Source: Streptomyces tropicalis (GTDB lineage Bacteria; Actinomycetota; Actinomycetes; Streptomycetales; Streptomycetaceae). From it: 64,000 nt of DNA. Every line of letters begins with the position of its first letter. Within the stretch, counting starts at the first letter, position 1. Below the pieces are notes generated by a model. That model saw nothing but the letters and a program-made list of their open reading frames with translations. It did not search any database and was not told where the DNA came from. The position numbers were made by a program, and so were the translations under genes. Of this stretch, positions 1 to 8,376 are shown piece after piece. The stretch covers positions 310,001 to 374,000 of the forward strand of contig NZ_JARJBB010000004.1 of assembly GCF_029269835.1 (NCBI RefSeq), written 5' to 3'.

Positions 1-1
1 C

Positions 2-355
2 GAGGACGTGTTCGAGGTGGTCGACCGCAACTGGCGCGGCATCGGCCCCATCCCCACCAGCGGCTGGCGCCTGACCGAGGCGTTCCGGGACTACGACGCC
101 GAACACCGCTTCGACGTCTCCGGCATCCGCACCGAGGAGCCCGCCGAGTGCCGGGCCGGAGAGGTCCTGCAGGGCCTGATCAAGCCCACCGAGTGCGGCG
201 CCTTCGGGACCGCCTGCACCCCGCGCACCCCGCTGGGCGCCACCATGGTCTCCAGCGAGGGCGCCTGCGCGGCCTACTACCTGTACCGGCGGATGAACGG
301 CCCGGACTCCACGGGCTCCCGCATCCCGCAGGAGGAGATGAACCCCGTTGGCTGA
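2..355 (+). CDS. hypD: Hydrogenase maturation protein HypD, C-terminal part (cut by window edge)
   Basis: C-terminal about 117 residues of HypD, the iron-sulfur scaffold that with HypC assembles the Fe(CN)2CO group of NiFe hydrogenases in the cytoplasm. The conserved HypD tail is visible: a stretch reading [11 protein letters not shown] followed by the Cys-rich segment [17 protein letters not shown] and a final [10 protein letters not shown], whose cysteines belong to the HypD iron-sulfur cluster and redox set. The N-terminus lies left of the window. It overlaps hypE by 8 bp, so the two are translationally coupled in the usual hyp order; hypB, hypC and hypF are presumably further left. Confidence 0.95.
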   Translation, partial: EDVFEVVDRNWRGIGPIPTSGWRLTEAFRDYDAEHRFDVSGIRTEEPAECRAGEVLQGLIKPTECGAFGTACTPRTPLGATMVSSEGACAAYYLYRRMNGPDSTGSRIPQEEMNPVG

Positions 356-1430
356 ACTGGCCCGACCGGCGGCGACCGCCACCGCCGACCCCGCGAACTG
401 GACCTGCCCCGCCCCGCTGCGCGACCAGCCGGTCGTCGTCATGGGCCACGGCGGAGGCGGCGCCCTGTCCGCCGAACTGATCGAGCAGGTCTTCACCCCC
501 GCCTACGGCAACCCCGTCCTGGCCGGGCTCGGCGACTCCGCCGTCCTCGACCTCGGCGGCGCCCGGCTGGCGTTCTCCACCGACTCCTACGTCGTGCGCC
601 CGCTGTTCTTCCCCGGCGGCTGCCTGGGCGACCTCGCCGTCAACGGCACCGTCAACGACCTGGCGATGAGTGGCGCCGTGCCCACCCACCTCTCCACGGC
701 CTTCATCCTGGAGGAGGGCGTGGAGCTGACCGTGGTCGAGCGGATCGCGCGGGCCCTCGGCGCGGCCGCCGAGGCGGCCGGGGTCCTCGTCGCCACCGGC
801 GACACCAAGGTGGTCGAGACCGGCCACGGCGACGGCGTCTACGTCACCACCGCCGGGGTCGGGCTCGTCCCCGACGGTGTCGACATCCGCCCGCAGCGGG
901 CCCGGCCGGGCGACGTCGTCATCGTCAGCGGCCCGATCGGCCTGCACGGCGTGGCGATCATGAGCGTCCGGGAGGGCCTGGAGTTCGGTATCGAGATCGC
1001 CAGCGACACCGCTCCGCTGGCCGGGCTGGTGGCGGCGATGCTGGCGGTCACGCCCGACCTGCACGTGCTGCGCGACCCGACCCGCGGCGGTCTCGCCGCC
1101 TCCCTGAACGAGATCGCCCGCGCCTCCGGCACCGGCGTACGGCTCCAGGAACGGGCGATCCCGGTGCCCGAGGCCGTCGCCAACGCCTGCGGCTTCCTCG
1201 GCCTGGACCCGCTCTTCGTCGCCAACGAGGGCCGGCTCGTCGCCTTCGTGCCCCGGCCGCACGCCGAGGCGGTCCTCGCGGCGATGCGGGCCCACCCGCA
1301 GGGCGCCGGAGCCACCGTCGTCGGCGAGTGCGTCGCCGAGCACCCCGGCATGGTCGTCGTCGCCACCGGCCTCGGCGGCACCCGGGTCGTGGACCTGCCG
1401 CTCGGCGAGCAGCTGCCCCGCATCTGCTGA
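348..1430 (+). CDS. hypE: Hydrogenase maturation protein HypE (carbamoyl dehydratase)
   Basis: HypE dehydrates a C-terminal thiocarbamoyl-cysteine, made by HypF, to thiocyanate and passes cyanide to the HypC-HypD complex. The 360-residue protein has the PurM/AIR-synthase-like fold signatures ([14 protein letters not shown] near the start, [39 protein letters not shown]) and ends in the diagnostic PRIC tail carrying the modified cysteine. A TTG start at 348 was chosen because GGAGGAG lies 10 bases upstream and the gene then overlaps hypD by 8 bp, as is common in hyp operons. The next in-frame ATG, about 30 codons on, would remove N-terminal sequence. Confidence 0.95.
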   Translation: MAELARPAATATADPANWTCPAPLRDQPVVVMGHGGGGALSAELIEQVFTPAYGNPVLAGLGDSAVLDLGGARLAFSTDSYVVRPLFFPGGCLGDLAVNGTVNDLAMSGAVPTHLSTAFILEEGVELTVVERIARALGAAAEAAGVLVATGDTKVVETGHGDGVYVTTAGVGLVPDGVDIRPQRARPGDVVIVSGPIGLHGVAIMSVREGLEFGIEIASDTAPLAGLVAAMLAVTPDLHVLRDPTRGGLAASLNEIARASGTGVRLQERAIPVPEAVANACGFLGLDPLFVANEGRLVAFVPRPHAEAVLAAMRAHPQGAGATVVGECVAEHPGMVVVATGLGGTRVVDLPLGEQLPRIC

Positions 1431-1451
1431 CCGGGCACCGCGTCCCGCACG

Positions 1452-1494
1452 CACCGGGCCCCCGCCGCACCTCGGGTGCGGCGGGGGCCCGGTG
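1452..1494. terminator. Long hairpin between convergent hypE and hypA
   Basis: A perfect 20-bp inverted repeat (1452-1471 and 1475-1494) with a 3-base loop sits in the 80-bp gap where the rightward hyp genes meet the leftward hydrogenase operon. It has no T-run in either direction, as is usual in Streptomyces, and most likely serves as a bidirectional terminator. Confidence 0.8.
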
Positions 1495-1510
1495 CCGTGA
1501 CCGGCCCCGG

Positions 1511-1867
1511 TCAGGGCGGGGCCGGCACCGGTTCGATCGCGGTGATCTCCAGCTCACGGCCGCTGCGCAGGTCCTGCGACGGGCGGTCGCAGCGCGGGCA
1601 CCAGAAGAACGGCGGCATGCCCACCGCGAACTCCTCCGCGCACGGCGCGCAGTACGCGTGCGCCGTGACCTGCTCGACGACCAGCAGGGCCGAGGCGAGC
1701 GGGGTCCCGTCCCGCGCCACCTCGAAGGCGAAGGTGAGCGCGTCGGGAACCACGCCCGCCAGCTCGCCGACCCGGACGGTCACCGCGGCGACCGCGTCCG
1801 TGCCGTCCTCCCGGGCCAGCTCACCGGCCTGCTCCACGATCGCGGTCGCGATCGACAGTTCGTGCAC
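1511..1867 (-). CDS. hypA: Hydrogenase nickel incorporation protein HypA
   Basis: 118-residue HypA, which with HypB inserts nickel into the hydrogenase large subunit. The invariant N-terminal MHELS, whose His2 binds nickel, is present. So are the two halves of the zinc site, CAPC near residue 72 and CPRC near residue 90. Length matches the family (about 113-118). It is the last gene of the leftward hydrogenase operon, 7 bp after a small membrane protein gene, and faces hypE across a shared terminator. The split of hypA from hypDE onto opposite strands is the only unusual aspect. Confidence 0.95.
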   Translation of the reverse strand: MHELSIATAIVEQAGELAREDGTDAVAAVTVRVGELAGVVPDALTFAFEVARDGTPLASALLVVEQVTAHAYCAPCAEEFAVGMPPFFWCPRCDRPSQDLRSGRELEITAIEPVPAPP

Positions 1868-1874
1868 GGCCGGC

Positions 1875-2093
1875 TCACGGGTACCGGTGGCCGGCGCGGA
1901 GACCGCCGGTCATCCGCCAGATCCGCGCCTCGCGGACCAGACTGGGGATCTCCCGGAGGAACAGTGCCAGCAGCAGGCCGCCGACCAGGGCGGCCTCCGC
2001 CTTCACCACGCGCCGGGCCGGCATCCCGGCGTCCGCGCGCGACTTTCGCTTGTCTCGGAGGTTCATGTGCGGCAACTCCCTGCTGTCCGTCAT
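1875..2093 (-). CDS. Small single-span membrane protein (DUF6893-like)
   Basis: 72 residues with a basic N-terminal half, one hydrophobic helix (about residues 34-48, VGGLLLALFLREIPSLV) and a REARIWRM segment. This resembles the short DUF6893-type proteins of Streptomyces, but the assignment is from memory of the pattern. The start overlaps the stop of the upstream small gene by 4 bp (ATGA), and hypA follows after 7 bp, so it is a true member of the hydrogenase operon. Function is unknown; a membrane anchor or electron-transfer partner for the otherwise soluble enzyme is possible but unproven. Confidence 0.7.
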   Translation of the reverse strand: MTDSRELPHMNLRDKRKSRADAGMPARRVVKAEAALVGGLLLALFLREIPSLVREARIWRMTGGLRAGHRYP

Positions 2094-2293
2094 CCCGGTG
2101 AGATGTTGGGCATGACGTCCAGCAGAGCGTCATGCCGCTTGGAACGGATCCCGGTGGCGCGGCGCGCGTCCGCGGTGCCGTCCCCGTGGTGTCCCGTCTG
2201 CTGCCCGTGCGCCTTGTTCCCCTGGCGCAGACCGGACACGTGCGCCGTCCCGTCGGGCTTCGCCATCGGACGGCCGACCCTGATGCTTCCCAT
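2090..2293 (-). CDS. Small hydrophilic protein of the hydrogenase operon (67 aa)
   Basis: 67-residue basic, His- and Gly-rich protein (MGSIRVGRPMAKPDGTAHVS at the start, DVMPNISPG at the end) that I do not recognise. The call rests on context: an ATG at 2293 with a GGAAGGAG ribosome site 7-8 bases upstream, strong G/C at third codon positions, and an ATGA overlap with the following small membrane protein gene. It contains six His but no cysteine or transmembrane segment. Its fixed place between the DUF5947-like gene and hypA suggests a role specific to this hydrogenase type. Confidence 0.65.
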   Translation of the reverse strand: MGSIRVGRPMAKPDGTAHVSGLRQGNKAHGQQTGHHGDGTADARRATGIRSKRHDALLDVMPNISPG

Positions 2294-2352
2294 GGTGCTT
2301 CTCCTTCCTCGCCCCCGTCCCTCCCGTGCGACGGGACGGGCGGGGCACGTGT

Positions 2353-2946
2353 TCAGGACCGCTCGGTGAGGTCGGCGAAGAACCGCTCGACGGCCGGCCA
2401 GACCCGGCCTCCGCCGGACAGTCCCCGCCACTCCCGTCGTACCACGGCCACCATCCGGAAGCAGTCGTCGACCGGCACGATCCAGTGGTGTTCCTGACCG
2501 TGGACGGTGTTCACCAGCAGCGCCTCCACATCGGGTTCCACGGAGGCGAGCTGCGGACACGCCTCGGCCGCACGCCGCCACGCGTCCGCGTCGACCTCCC
2601 AGCGCATGGCCCCCGCCGGGCTCGGGCCCTGCGCGGTGACCGTGCCGTCGGCGCGCGGCACGAAGAACACCAGGCCGACCGGCACGCCCAGCGGCCCGGT
2701 GTCCACCCGCGGCAGCCGGACCCGGCGCCGCGGGACGAGACGGAAGTGCCCGTCGCCGGCGCCGCGCTCGGCGAACAGCACCGAGCAGGGGCCGCACACG
2801 CAGCGCACCTCGTCCTGACCGGAGTCGTACAGGTGCGGGTGCTCCTCGGCCACCGGCGCCGCGCACAGGTCGCAGACCTCCGTCCCGGCCGCCGTGCGGT
2901 CGGCGGCGGAGCGGATGACCCGGGCCAGTGCGCCCTCCGCGGTCAC
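2353..2946 (-). CDS. DUF5947-type protein of the hydrogenase operon
   Basis: 197 residues from the GTG at 2946, which overlaps the NifU-like gene stop (GTGA). The N-terminal third holds two Cys pairs, CDLCAAP near residue 30 and CVCGPC near residue 55, which look like a zinc or iron-binding knuckle. A globular part follows with several Trp, including HHWIVPVDDCF. The pattern matches the DUF5947 family that accompanies actinobacterial group 1h hydrogenases. A rubredoxin-like electron carrier or a maturation factor is conceivable, but no function can be assigned from sequence. Confidence 0.75.
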   Translation of the reverse strand: MTAEGALARVIRSAADRTAAGTEVCDLCAAPVAEEHPHLYDSGQDEVRCVCGPCSVLFAERGAGDGHFRLVPRRRVRLPRVDTGPLGVPVGLVFFVPRADGTVTAQGPSPAGAMRWEVDADAWRRAAEACPQLASVEPDVEALLVNTVHGQEHHWIVPVDDCFRMVAVVRREWRGLSGGGRVWPAVERFFADLTERS

Positions 2947-3557
2947 CGCGCCTCCTGCGCCTCGGCCGGGGCGGGGCGCCGGGCCACGGCGCCCAGCGGG
3001 ACGAACGCGGGAGCCGCGGGGCGGGCCGCCGGCTGCGGCAGCGGCTCCACGGCCGCCAGCTCCGGAGCCGCGGCGAGGACGGCCGCCCGGACGGCGTCGG
3101 CGACGTCGTCCGGGCCGCCGCTGCCGCACCCGGACCCGCACCCGCCGCCCGAGGTCAGCCGCACGCGGGCCACCGGCCCGTCCGGGCCGTCCTCGACACC
3201 GGCCCACTCCAGGTCGCCGCCCCGCTCGCGCACGGCGGGCCGCAGCCGCTCCACCGCGCGGGCCGCGCGGCGCTCGGCGGACTCGGGGTGGATCCCGTGC
3301 AGCACCATCAGGTGCCCCACCAGTTCGTCACCGGCCAGCCGCCCGGCCAGTTCCCCGTCGGCGCGGTCGACGACGCGGGCCAGCGCCTCGCCGTAGACCT
3401 CGGTCAGCACCCGCACCGCGTCGATCGCGCCGCGCGCCGTCGGTCCGGGCGCGGATTCCAGGCCCGCCAGCACGCCGTCCAGGTGGGCCAGCCGCGCCTC
3501 GACGTCCGGGTCGGCGAGCCGGCCGGGGCCGGCAGCCTCCTGCCCCGGCTCAGCCAT
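2943..3557 (-). CDS. NifU-C-like protein of the hydrogenase operon
   Basis: 204 residues. The central part (RERGGDLEWAGV through VRLTSGGGCGSGC) follows the NifU C-terminal (Nfu) pattern, a scaffold that holds or delivers iron-sulfur clusters. The usual C-x2-C is replaced here by GGGCGSGCGSGG, in which the cysteines are three residues apart and glycine-embedded. A helical N-terminal region of about 100 residues precedes it. The gene overlaps the large-subunit gene by 8 bp and the DUF5947-like gene by 4 bp. A dedicated Fe-S delivery protein for the hydrogenase small subunit is the natural inference. Confidence 0.75.
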   Translation of the reverse strand: MAEPGQEAAGPGRLADPDVEARLAHLDGVLAGLESAPGPTARGAIDAVRVLTEVYGEALARVVDRADGELAGRLAGDELVGHLMVLHGIHPESAERRAARAVERLRPAVRERGGDLEWAGVEDGPDGPVARVRLTSGGGCGSGCGSGGPDDVADAVRAAVLAAAPELAAVEPLPQPAARPAAPAFVPLGAVARRPAPAEAQEAR

Positions 3558-5343
3558 GGTCGGCCCCGTACGTGGGGGAGTGCAGGGTGGTCAGCGTCTT
3601 CCCCTTGCCCATGTACATGTGCACGCCGCACGGCAGACAGGGGTCGAAGCTGCGGACGGTGCGCATGATGTCGACGCCCTTGAAGTCGTCCGGCCCGTTC
3701 TCCTCGAAGATCGGCTGCCCCTGGACGGCGTCCTCGTACGGACCGGGGGTGCCGTAGATGTCGCGGGGGCTGGCGTTCCACGGGGTCGGCGGGTACGGGT
3801 GGTAGTTGGCGATCTTCTTGTCCTTGATCACCAGGTGGTGGGAGAGCACACCGCGGACCGCCTCGTGGAAGCCGCAGCCGATCGCCTCGTCCGGCACCTC
3901 GAAGGGCTCGAACACCTTGGTGTCGCCCGCCCGGATCAGGCCCATGGACTCCTCCAGGAACTGCAGGGCCATCGCCGCCGCGTAGGCGACGAAGTACGGC
4001 CGGGCCCGGTCCCGTTCGAGGGTGTTGCTCCACTTCGGGATGCGCCACTCCAGCGTCGTCTCCGGCAGCGACTCGCCCTTGGGCAGCGAGATGCGCACGC
4101 TGCTGCCGGTGGCCTTCACGTACGGGGTGTCCACCAGACCGCTCAGCGCGGTCGTCCACAGACGGGCGAGCGGGCCGCCGCCGGTGTCCAGGGCGAGGTG
4201 CTCGCCGCTCTGCTGGTGGTACCAGCGCGGGCTCATCACCCAGCTGTAGTTGTTGCCGAAGTCCCGCTTCTGCGGCACCGGGAGGGTCGTCTGGTTCCAC
4301 GGGTGGCGCATGTCGACGGGGTTGCCGAGCGGGTCGTGGGTGACGAAGGGGTCCTCGTTGACCCAGTCCTCGTAGAACGAGCTGCCCAGCATGATGCGCA
4401 GGCCGAGGTTGATGTCGACGAGGTTGTTCGTGACCAGCTTGCCGTCGACGACGATGCCGGGGGTGACGTACATCGCCTTGCCCCACTCGTTCATCGTCTC
4501 GTAGCGGTAGTCGACGACGTCCGGGTTCTGCCAGGCGCCCCAACAGCCCAGCATGATGCGGCGCTTGCCGACCTCCTCGTAGCCGGGCAGCGCCTCGTAG
4601 AAGAAGTCGAAGACGTCGTCGTTCATCGCCACCGCCTTCTTCACGAAGTCGATGACGCGCATCAGCCGGCTGAGGTAGTCGGTGAAGGTGTTGGGCTGCG
4701 GCATCGTGCCGACGCCGCCCGGGTACAGCGTGGACGGGTGGACGTGCCGCCCCTCCATCAGGCAGAACATCTCCCGGGTGACCCGGCTGACCTTCAGGGC
4801 CTCCTTGTAGACCTCGCCCTCGAAGGGGTTGAACGCCTTCATGATGTCGGCGATGGTCCGGTAGCCGTGGACGTCGCCGCGCGGGGCGTCGGTGCGCTCG
4901 GCGCGGGCCAGCACGCCCGGGTTGGTCGCCTTGACCATCGCCTCGCAGAAGTCCACGAACACCAGGTTGTCCTGGAAGATCGTGTGGTCGAACATGTACT
5001 CGGCGGCCTCGCCGAGGTTGACGATGTGCTCGGCCAGCCGCGGCGGCTTCACGCCGTACGCCATCTGCTGGGCGTAGTCGGAGCAGGTGGTGTGGTTGTC
5101 GCCGCAGATGCCGCAGATGCGCGAGGTGATGAAGCCCGCGTCACGCGGGTCCTTCCCCTTCATGAACACCGAGTAGCCGCGGAACAGCGACGAGGTGCTG
5201 TGGCACTCCACGACTTCCCGGTTGGCGAAGTCGATCTTGGTGTAGATGCCCAGGTTGCCGATGATCCGGGTGATCGGATCCCAGGACATGTCCACGATCT
5301 GTGCGGGTTTGCGCCCCGTGGACCCAGCCTCGGTAGTGGTCAT
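3550..5343 (-). CDS. hhyL: NiFe hydrogenase large subunit (group 1h, actinobacterial type)
   Basis: 597-residue catalytic subunit of a hydrogen-oxidising NiFe hydrogenase. Both nickel-binding signatures are present: RICGICGDNHTTCSD near the N-terminus (L1) and DPCLPCGVH near the C-terminus (L2). A tail of about 22 residues after the L2 His should be removed by a maturation endopeptidase, whose gene is not seen here. Group 1h enzymes (also called group 5) are high-affinity hydrogenases that let Streptomyces and mycobacteria scavenge atmospheric hydrogen during starvation or sporulation. ATG at 5343 is the first start after the small-subunit gene, 85 bp downstream of its stop. Confidence 0.96.
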   Translation of the reverse strand: MTTTEAGSTGRKPAQIVDMSWDPITRIIGNLGIYTKIDFANREVVECHSTSSLFRGYSVFMKGKDPRDAGFITSRICGICGDNHTTCSDYAQQMAYGVKPPRLAEHIVNLGEAAEYMFDHTIFQDNLVFVDFCEAMVKATNPGVLARAERTDAPRGDVHGYRTIADIMKAFNPFEGEVYKEALKVSRVTREMFCLMEGRHVHPSTLYPGGVGTMPQPNTFTDYLSRLMRVIDFVKKAVAMNDDVFDFFYEALPGYEEVGKRRIMLGCWGAWQNPDVVDYRYETMNEWGKAMYVTPGIVVDGKLVTNNLVDINLGLRIMLGSSFYEDWVNEDPFVTHDPLGNPVDMRHPWNQTTLPVPQKRDFGNNYSWVMSPRWYHQQSGEHLALDTGGGPLARLWTTALSGLVDTPYVKATGSSVRISLPKGESLPETTLEWRIPKWSNTLERDRARPYFVAYAAAMALQFLEESMGLIRAGDTKVFEPFEVPDEAIGCGFHEAVRGVLSHHLVIKDKKIANYHPYPPTPWNASPRDIYGTPGPYEDAVQGQPIFEENGPDDFKGVDIMRTVRSFDPCLPCGVHMYMGKGKTLTTLHSPTYGADHG

Positions 5344-5396
5344 CTGCTCTACAGCCCCTTGCTGTCCGTGTTCCGCGGTCGGAGTGGGTGTGCGGT

Positions 5397-5422
5397 GCGG
5401 CCCGCCCGAGCGGGCGGGCCGC
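5397..5422. other. Intercistronic hairpin between hydrogenase subunit genes
   Basis: A perfect 12-bp inverted repeat (5397-5408 and 5411-5422) with a 2-base loop lies in the 85-bp gap between the small-subunit stop and the large-subunit start. It is the only sizeable gap inside an otherwise overlapping operon. It may act as a partial terminator or as an mRNA-processing or stability element that sets the ratio of the two subunits. Confidence 0.6.
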
Positions 5423-5428
5423 GTGGTC

Positions 5429-6517
5429 TCAGGAGCGCCAGTGCGGGTCGTAACCGCTGGTCAGCTTGCGCTTGTTGTGCCGCCACCTGGGCTCGTGGTT
5501 CACCATGTCGTTGGTCAGGCCGCGCAGTCGGCGGATGACGGCCCCGTACGGCTTGATCGCCAGGGACGACAGCGAGCCGCCGGGGGGCTCGTCCATGAAC
5601 GGCATGAACGCGTCCGGGAAGCCGGGCATCGTGCACCCGATGCAGATGCCGCCGACGTTGGGGCAGCCGCCGACGCCGGCCATCCAGCCCCGCTTGGGCA
5701 CGTTGCAGTTGACGACCGGGCCCCAGCAGCCGGTCTTCACCAGGCACTTGGGGGAGTTGTAGTCCTTGGCGAAGGTCGCCTGCTCGTAGTACGCGCCGCG
5801 GTCGCAGCCCTCGTGCACCGTCTTCCCGTACAGCCACTGCGGGCGCAGCATGTGGTCCAGCGGCGGCGGGGGAGCGGAACCGGCCGCGTGGTAGAGCACC
5901 CAGATCAGGGTCTCCATGAAGTTCTCGGGCTGGATGGGGCAGCCGGGCACGTTGACCACCGGCAGCCCTCCCTGGGACTTGTACTCCCAGCCCAGGTAGT
6001 CCGCGAGGCCCATGCAGCCGGTGGGGTTGCCGGCCATCGCGTGGATGCCGCCGTACGTCGCGCAGGTGCCTGCCGCGACCACCGCCCAGGCCTTCGGGGC
6101 GAGTTCGTCGATCCAGGTGTTCAGCGTCTTCGGCTGCCCGGTCTCCGGGTCGTTGCCGAAGGACGTCCAGAAGCCGTCGCCCTGGATGATGTTCTGGTTC
6201 GGGATCGAGCCCTCGATGACGAGGATGAACGGCGCGAGGTCGCCGCGGGCCGCCGCCCGGTACGGGGCGAGGAAGTCCTCGCCTCCCAGACTCGGCGAGA
6301 GGACCTTGTTGACCAGGTTCACCTTGGGCAGGCCCGGGATCAGGCCGAGCACCAGGTCCTCCAGGGAGGGCTGGTCGGCGGCCGTCAGGGAGACGGTGTC
6401 GCCGTCGCAGCTCATGCCCTCGGAGATCCACAGGATGGTGATCTCGTCGAAGCCCTCGTGCTCCGTCACCCCGCCGGTTTCCCGGACGGCGTCGGTGGTT
6501 CCGCTGTGACTGGTCAT
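5429..6517 (-). CDS. hhyS: NiFe hydrogenase small subunit (group 1h), with Asp at the proximal cluster motif
   Basis: 362 residues carrying the electron-transfer iron-sulfur clusters. There is no Tat signal, as expected for the cytoplasmic or membrane-associated group 1h enzymes. The proximal-cluster motif reads EGMSCDGD (Cys37 to Asp40) where most NiFe hydrogenases have C-x2-C. The remaining ligands GTC and PGCP follow, with medial/distal cluster cysteines in GCWGPVVNC and GGCPNVGGICIGC. A 3Cys-1Asp proximal cluster is known for actinobacterial-type hydrogenase and linked to oxygen tolerance. The ATG at 6517 overlaps the upstream gene stop by 4 bp. Confidence 0.96.
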   Translation of the reverse strand: MTSHSGTTDAVRETGGVTEHEGFDEITILWISEGMSCDGDTVSLTAADQPSLEDLVLGLIPGLPKVNLVNKVLSPSLGGEDFLAPYRAAARGDLAPFILVIEGSIPNQNIIQGDGFWTSFGNDPETGQPKTLNTWIDELAPKAWAVVAAGTCATYGGIHAMAGNPTGCMGLADYLGWEYKSQGGLPVVNVPGCPIQPENFMETLIWVLYHAAGSAPPPPLDHMLRPQWLYGKTVHEGCDRGAYYEQATFAKDYNSPKCLVKTGCWGPVVNCNVPKRGWMAGVGGCPNVGGICIGCTMPGFPDAFMPFMDEPPGGSLSSLAIKPYGAVIRRLRGLTNDMVNHEPRWRHNKRKLTSGYDPHWRS

Positions 6518-8376
6518 GGGTTCGGCCTCCGCTGCAGGGGGTCTCGGAGTCGGTCGGGTGCCGCATCCCGAGGGGCGGCTCGAGCCGCGGCGCGCGGCTC
6601 CTTGGGGGTGTCCGGTCGCCGGAGCGGCTCGAGTTCCTCGGGCCGGAAGTAGTGGAAGCGGCCGTACCAGCCGTTCAGTTCGGCCGCCGGGTCGTCGTCG
6701 AGGGTGACGGCGAGGTGCACGCTGCCGTCCACGTCGTGGAAGACGGCGGCCACCCGGGCGGTCCGGCCTACGAGGAACATGTCCTGCGCGTCGGCGCCCC
6801 GCCCCAGCGGACGCAGCCGGACCGGGCTGCCGGCGGCCACGGGGACGCCGTCGACGAGGACGGTGTCGGTCGTGGGCGACAGCCCGTCGTCACCGCCCTC
6901 CTGCCACCAGGCGGCGCGCCCGACGGGGGCGGCCCCGCCGGGCGCCGCGCCCGCCGGGTGGGCGCCGAGGGCGGTGTCGTACGGGCCGTAGGCGGACGGG
7001 GAGTCCGCCGCTGCGGCGGACTCCGCCGTACCCGTGCCGCCGCCCGTACCCGTGCCGCCGCCCGTACCCGTGCCGCCGCCCGTACCCGTGCCGCCGCCCG
7101 TACCCGTGCCGTCGCCCGTGTCCGTGCCGCCTGCCGGGGACGGGCGGTCCGGGGCCGGGAGGCCGGTCTGCGACGCGGGGCCGGCCGGGGCGAGCGAGCG
7201 GATCGCCCCGTGCAGGCGGGCGAAGACCTCCGGGGGCATGGAGTCGACCCGGTCGAGGATCCGCGCGGCCCGCGGGTCGGTCGCGCGCGCCTCGCGCTTC
7301 TCCTCGTCCGTCAGCAGCATCGTGCGCAGCGTCAGGATCTCGTCGATCTCCGCCGCGTCGTGCAGGTCGCCCGGGCTCTCCGGCGCCACCTGCGGGTGGT
7401 CGGGCAGGATGATCGGCGCGGACAGCATCGCGGGCCCGGTGTCGCCGTGGGGGGCAGGCCCGGTGCGGCGCCCGCCGCCCGGCGCCTCGTGCGGTGCGCC
7501 GCCGAGGACGGGGAAGGTGAACGCGTTGCGGCAGCCCCGTACGTGCACGTCCAGACCGGAGGGCGGGTCGATCAGCGAGACGAACTCCACGCCCGTACCG
7601 CCGACGAGGGTGTGGGTGGCGATCAGGGCCACGCCCAGTGCCTCGTCCCGGGTCGCGGACGGCTCCGGTGCGGGCCCCGTGTTCTCGGTGCGCACCCGCA
7701 GCCGGCACACGTCGCCGGAGAGCCGCTCCGCGGTGAGCGTGACCTCCGCGCGGATCTCCCGGCGCCGCCGCACCACCCGTCCGGCGGACCGTCCCGCGGA
7801 GCCGGACCCGCCGGATTCCGGGCCCGGCAGCGGTTCCGACTCCTCGCCGGCCGCCTCCGCGACCGGGACGGTGCAGGGGCCCGCCAGCAGGTCGGCGAGC
7901 GGCGCGGCGACGAGGGTCTCGCGCGGCACCGCCTCCTCGAAGGTCAGGTGCGTGGCCCCGTCGGCGGTCCGCAGCGACGGGACCGGGCGGTGGCCGCCGT
8001 CCGGGCCGGCCTCCTCCACCTGCTTGTGCTGCATCTGGAGGAAGCGCACGGCCACCTGGACCACGCCGGTGTCGTCCCCGGTCCGCAGCAGGCACTCGGT
8101 CTGCTGGTACCAGGAGTCGGCGGATCCGGAGACGCCGGGCGTGACCGGCCCGTCGCGTTCGGCCCACTCCCGGGGCAGCAGCACGCCGAACTGCCAGCGC
8201 ACGCGGTTCTTGGGCGAGGACCGGCGGTACGGATAGAGCAGGTAGCCCTCGTACAGGACGGCGTCGGCCACCGCGCCGAGCTGCTCGAAGGGGTGCCCGG
8301 CACGGCTCGTGGAGGCGCCACCGCCCTCCACGGCGGCGGCGCCGGGAACGCCACCTTCGACCACGGCTTCCGGCAT
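6514..8376 (-). CDS. Uncharacterised 620-aa protein heading the hydrogenase operon
   Basis: First gene of the operon, with GAGGAGG 4-6 bases before the ATG. Residues about 30-340 look globular and recur around WQFGVLLPREW, EVTLTAERLSGDVCRLRVRTEN and GVEFVSLIDPPSG. Residues about 345-400 are helical and charged. A low-complexity Gly-Thr linker (about 420-455) follows, then a compact C-terminal domain of about 130 residues containing LVDGVPVAAGSPVRLRP and DMFLVGRTARVAAVFHDVDG. No cysteine motif, signal peptide or membrane span is seen. It overlaps hhyS by 4 bp, so a hydrogenase-specific role in assembly, activation or electron transfer is likely, but I do not recognise the family. Confidence 0.8.
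   Translation of the reverse strand: MPEAVVEGGVPGAAAVEGGGASTSRAGHPFEQLGAVADAVLYEGYLLYPYRRSSPKNRVRWQFGVLLPREWAERDGPVTPGVSGSADSWYQQTECLLRTGDDTGVVQVAVRFLQMQHKQVEEAGPDGGHRPVPSLRTADGATHLTFEEAVPRETLVAAPLADLLAGPCTVPVAEAAGEESEPLPGPESGGSGSAGRSAGRVVRRRREIRAEVTLTAERLSGDVCRLRVRTENTGPAPEPSATRDEALGVALIATHTLVGGTGVEFVSLIDPPSGLDVHVRGCRNAFTFPVLGGAPHEAPGGGRRTGPAPHGDTGPAMLSAPIILPDHPQVAPESPGDLHDAAEIDEILTLRTMLLTDEEKREARATDPRAARILDRVDSMPPEVFARLHGAIRSLAPAGPASQTGLPAPDRPSPAGGTDTGDGTGTGGGTGTGGGTGTGGGTGTGGGTGTAESAAAADSPSAYGPYDTALGAHPAGAAPGGAAPVGRAAWWQEGGDDGLSPTTDTVLVDGVPVAAGSPVRLRPLGRGADAQDMFLVGRTARVAAVFHDVDGSVHLAVTLDDDPAAELNGWYGRFHYFRPEELEPLRRPDTPKEPRAAARAAPRDAAPDRLRDPLQRRPNP
7028..7132. repeat. 18-bp tandem repeat inside the 620-aa hydrogenase-operon gene
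   Basis: Four exact and one near-exact copies of the 18-bp unit gtacccgtgccgccgccc (7028-7117) followed by a degenerate partial copy. Read on the coding strand it encodes repeated Gly-Thr-Gly-Gly-Gly-Thr units, a flexible linker between two domains. Copy number is likely to vary between strains. Confidence 0.9.
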
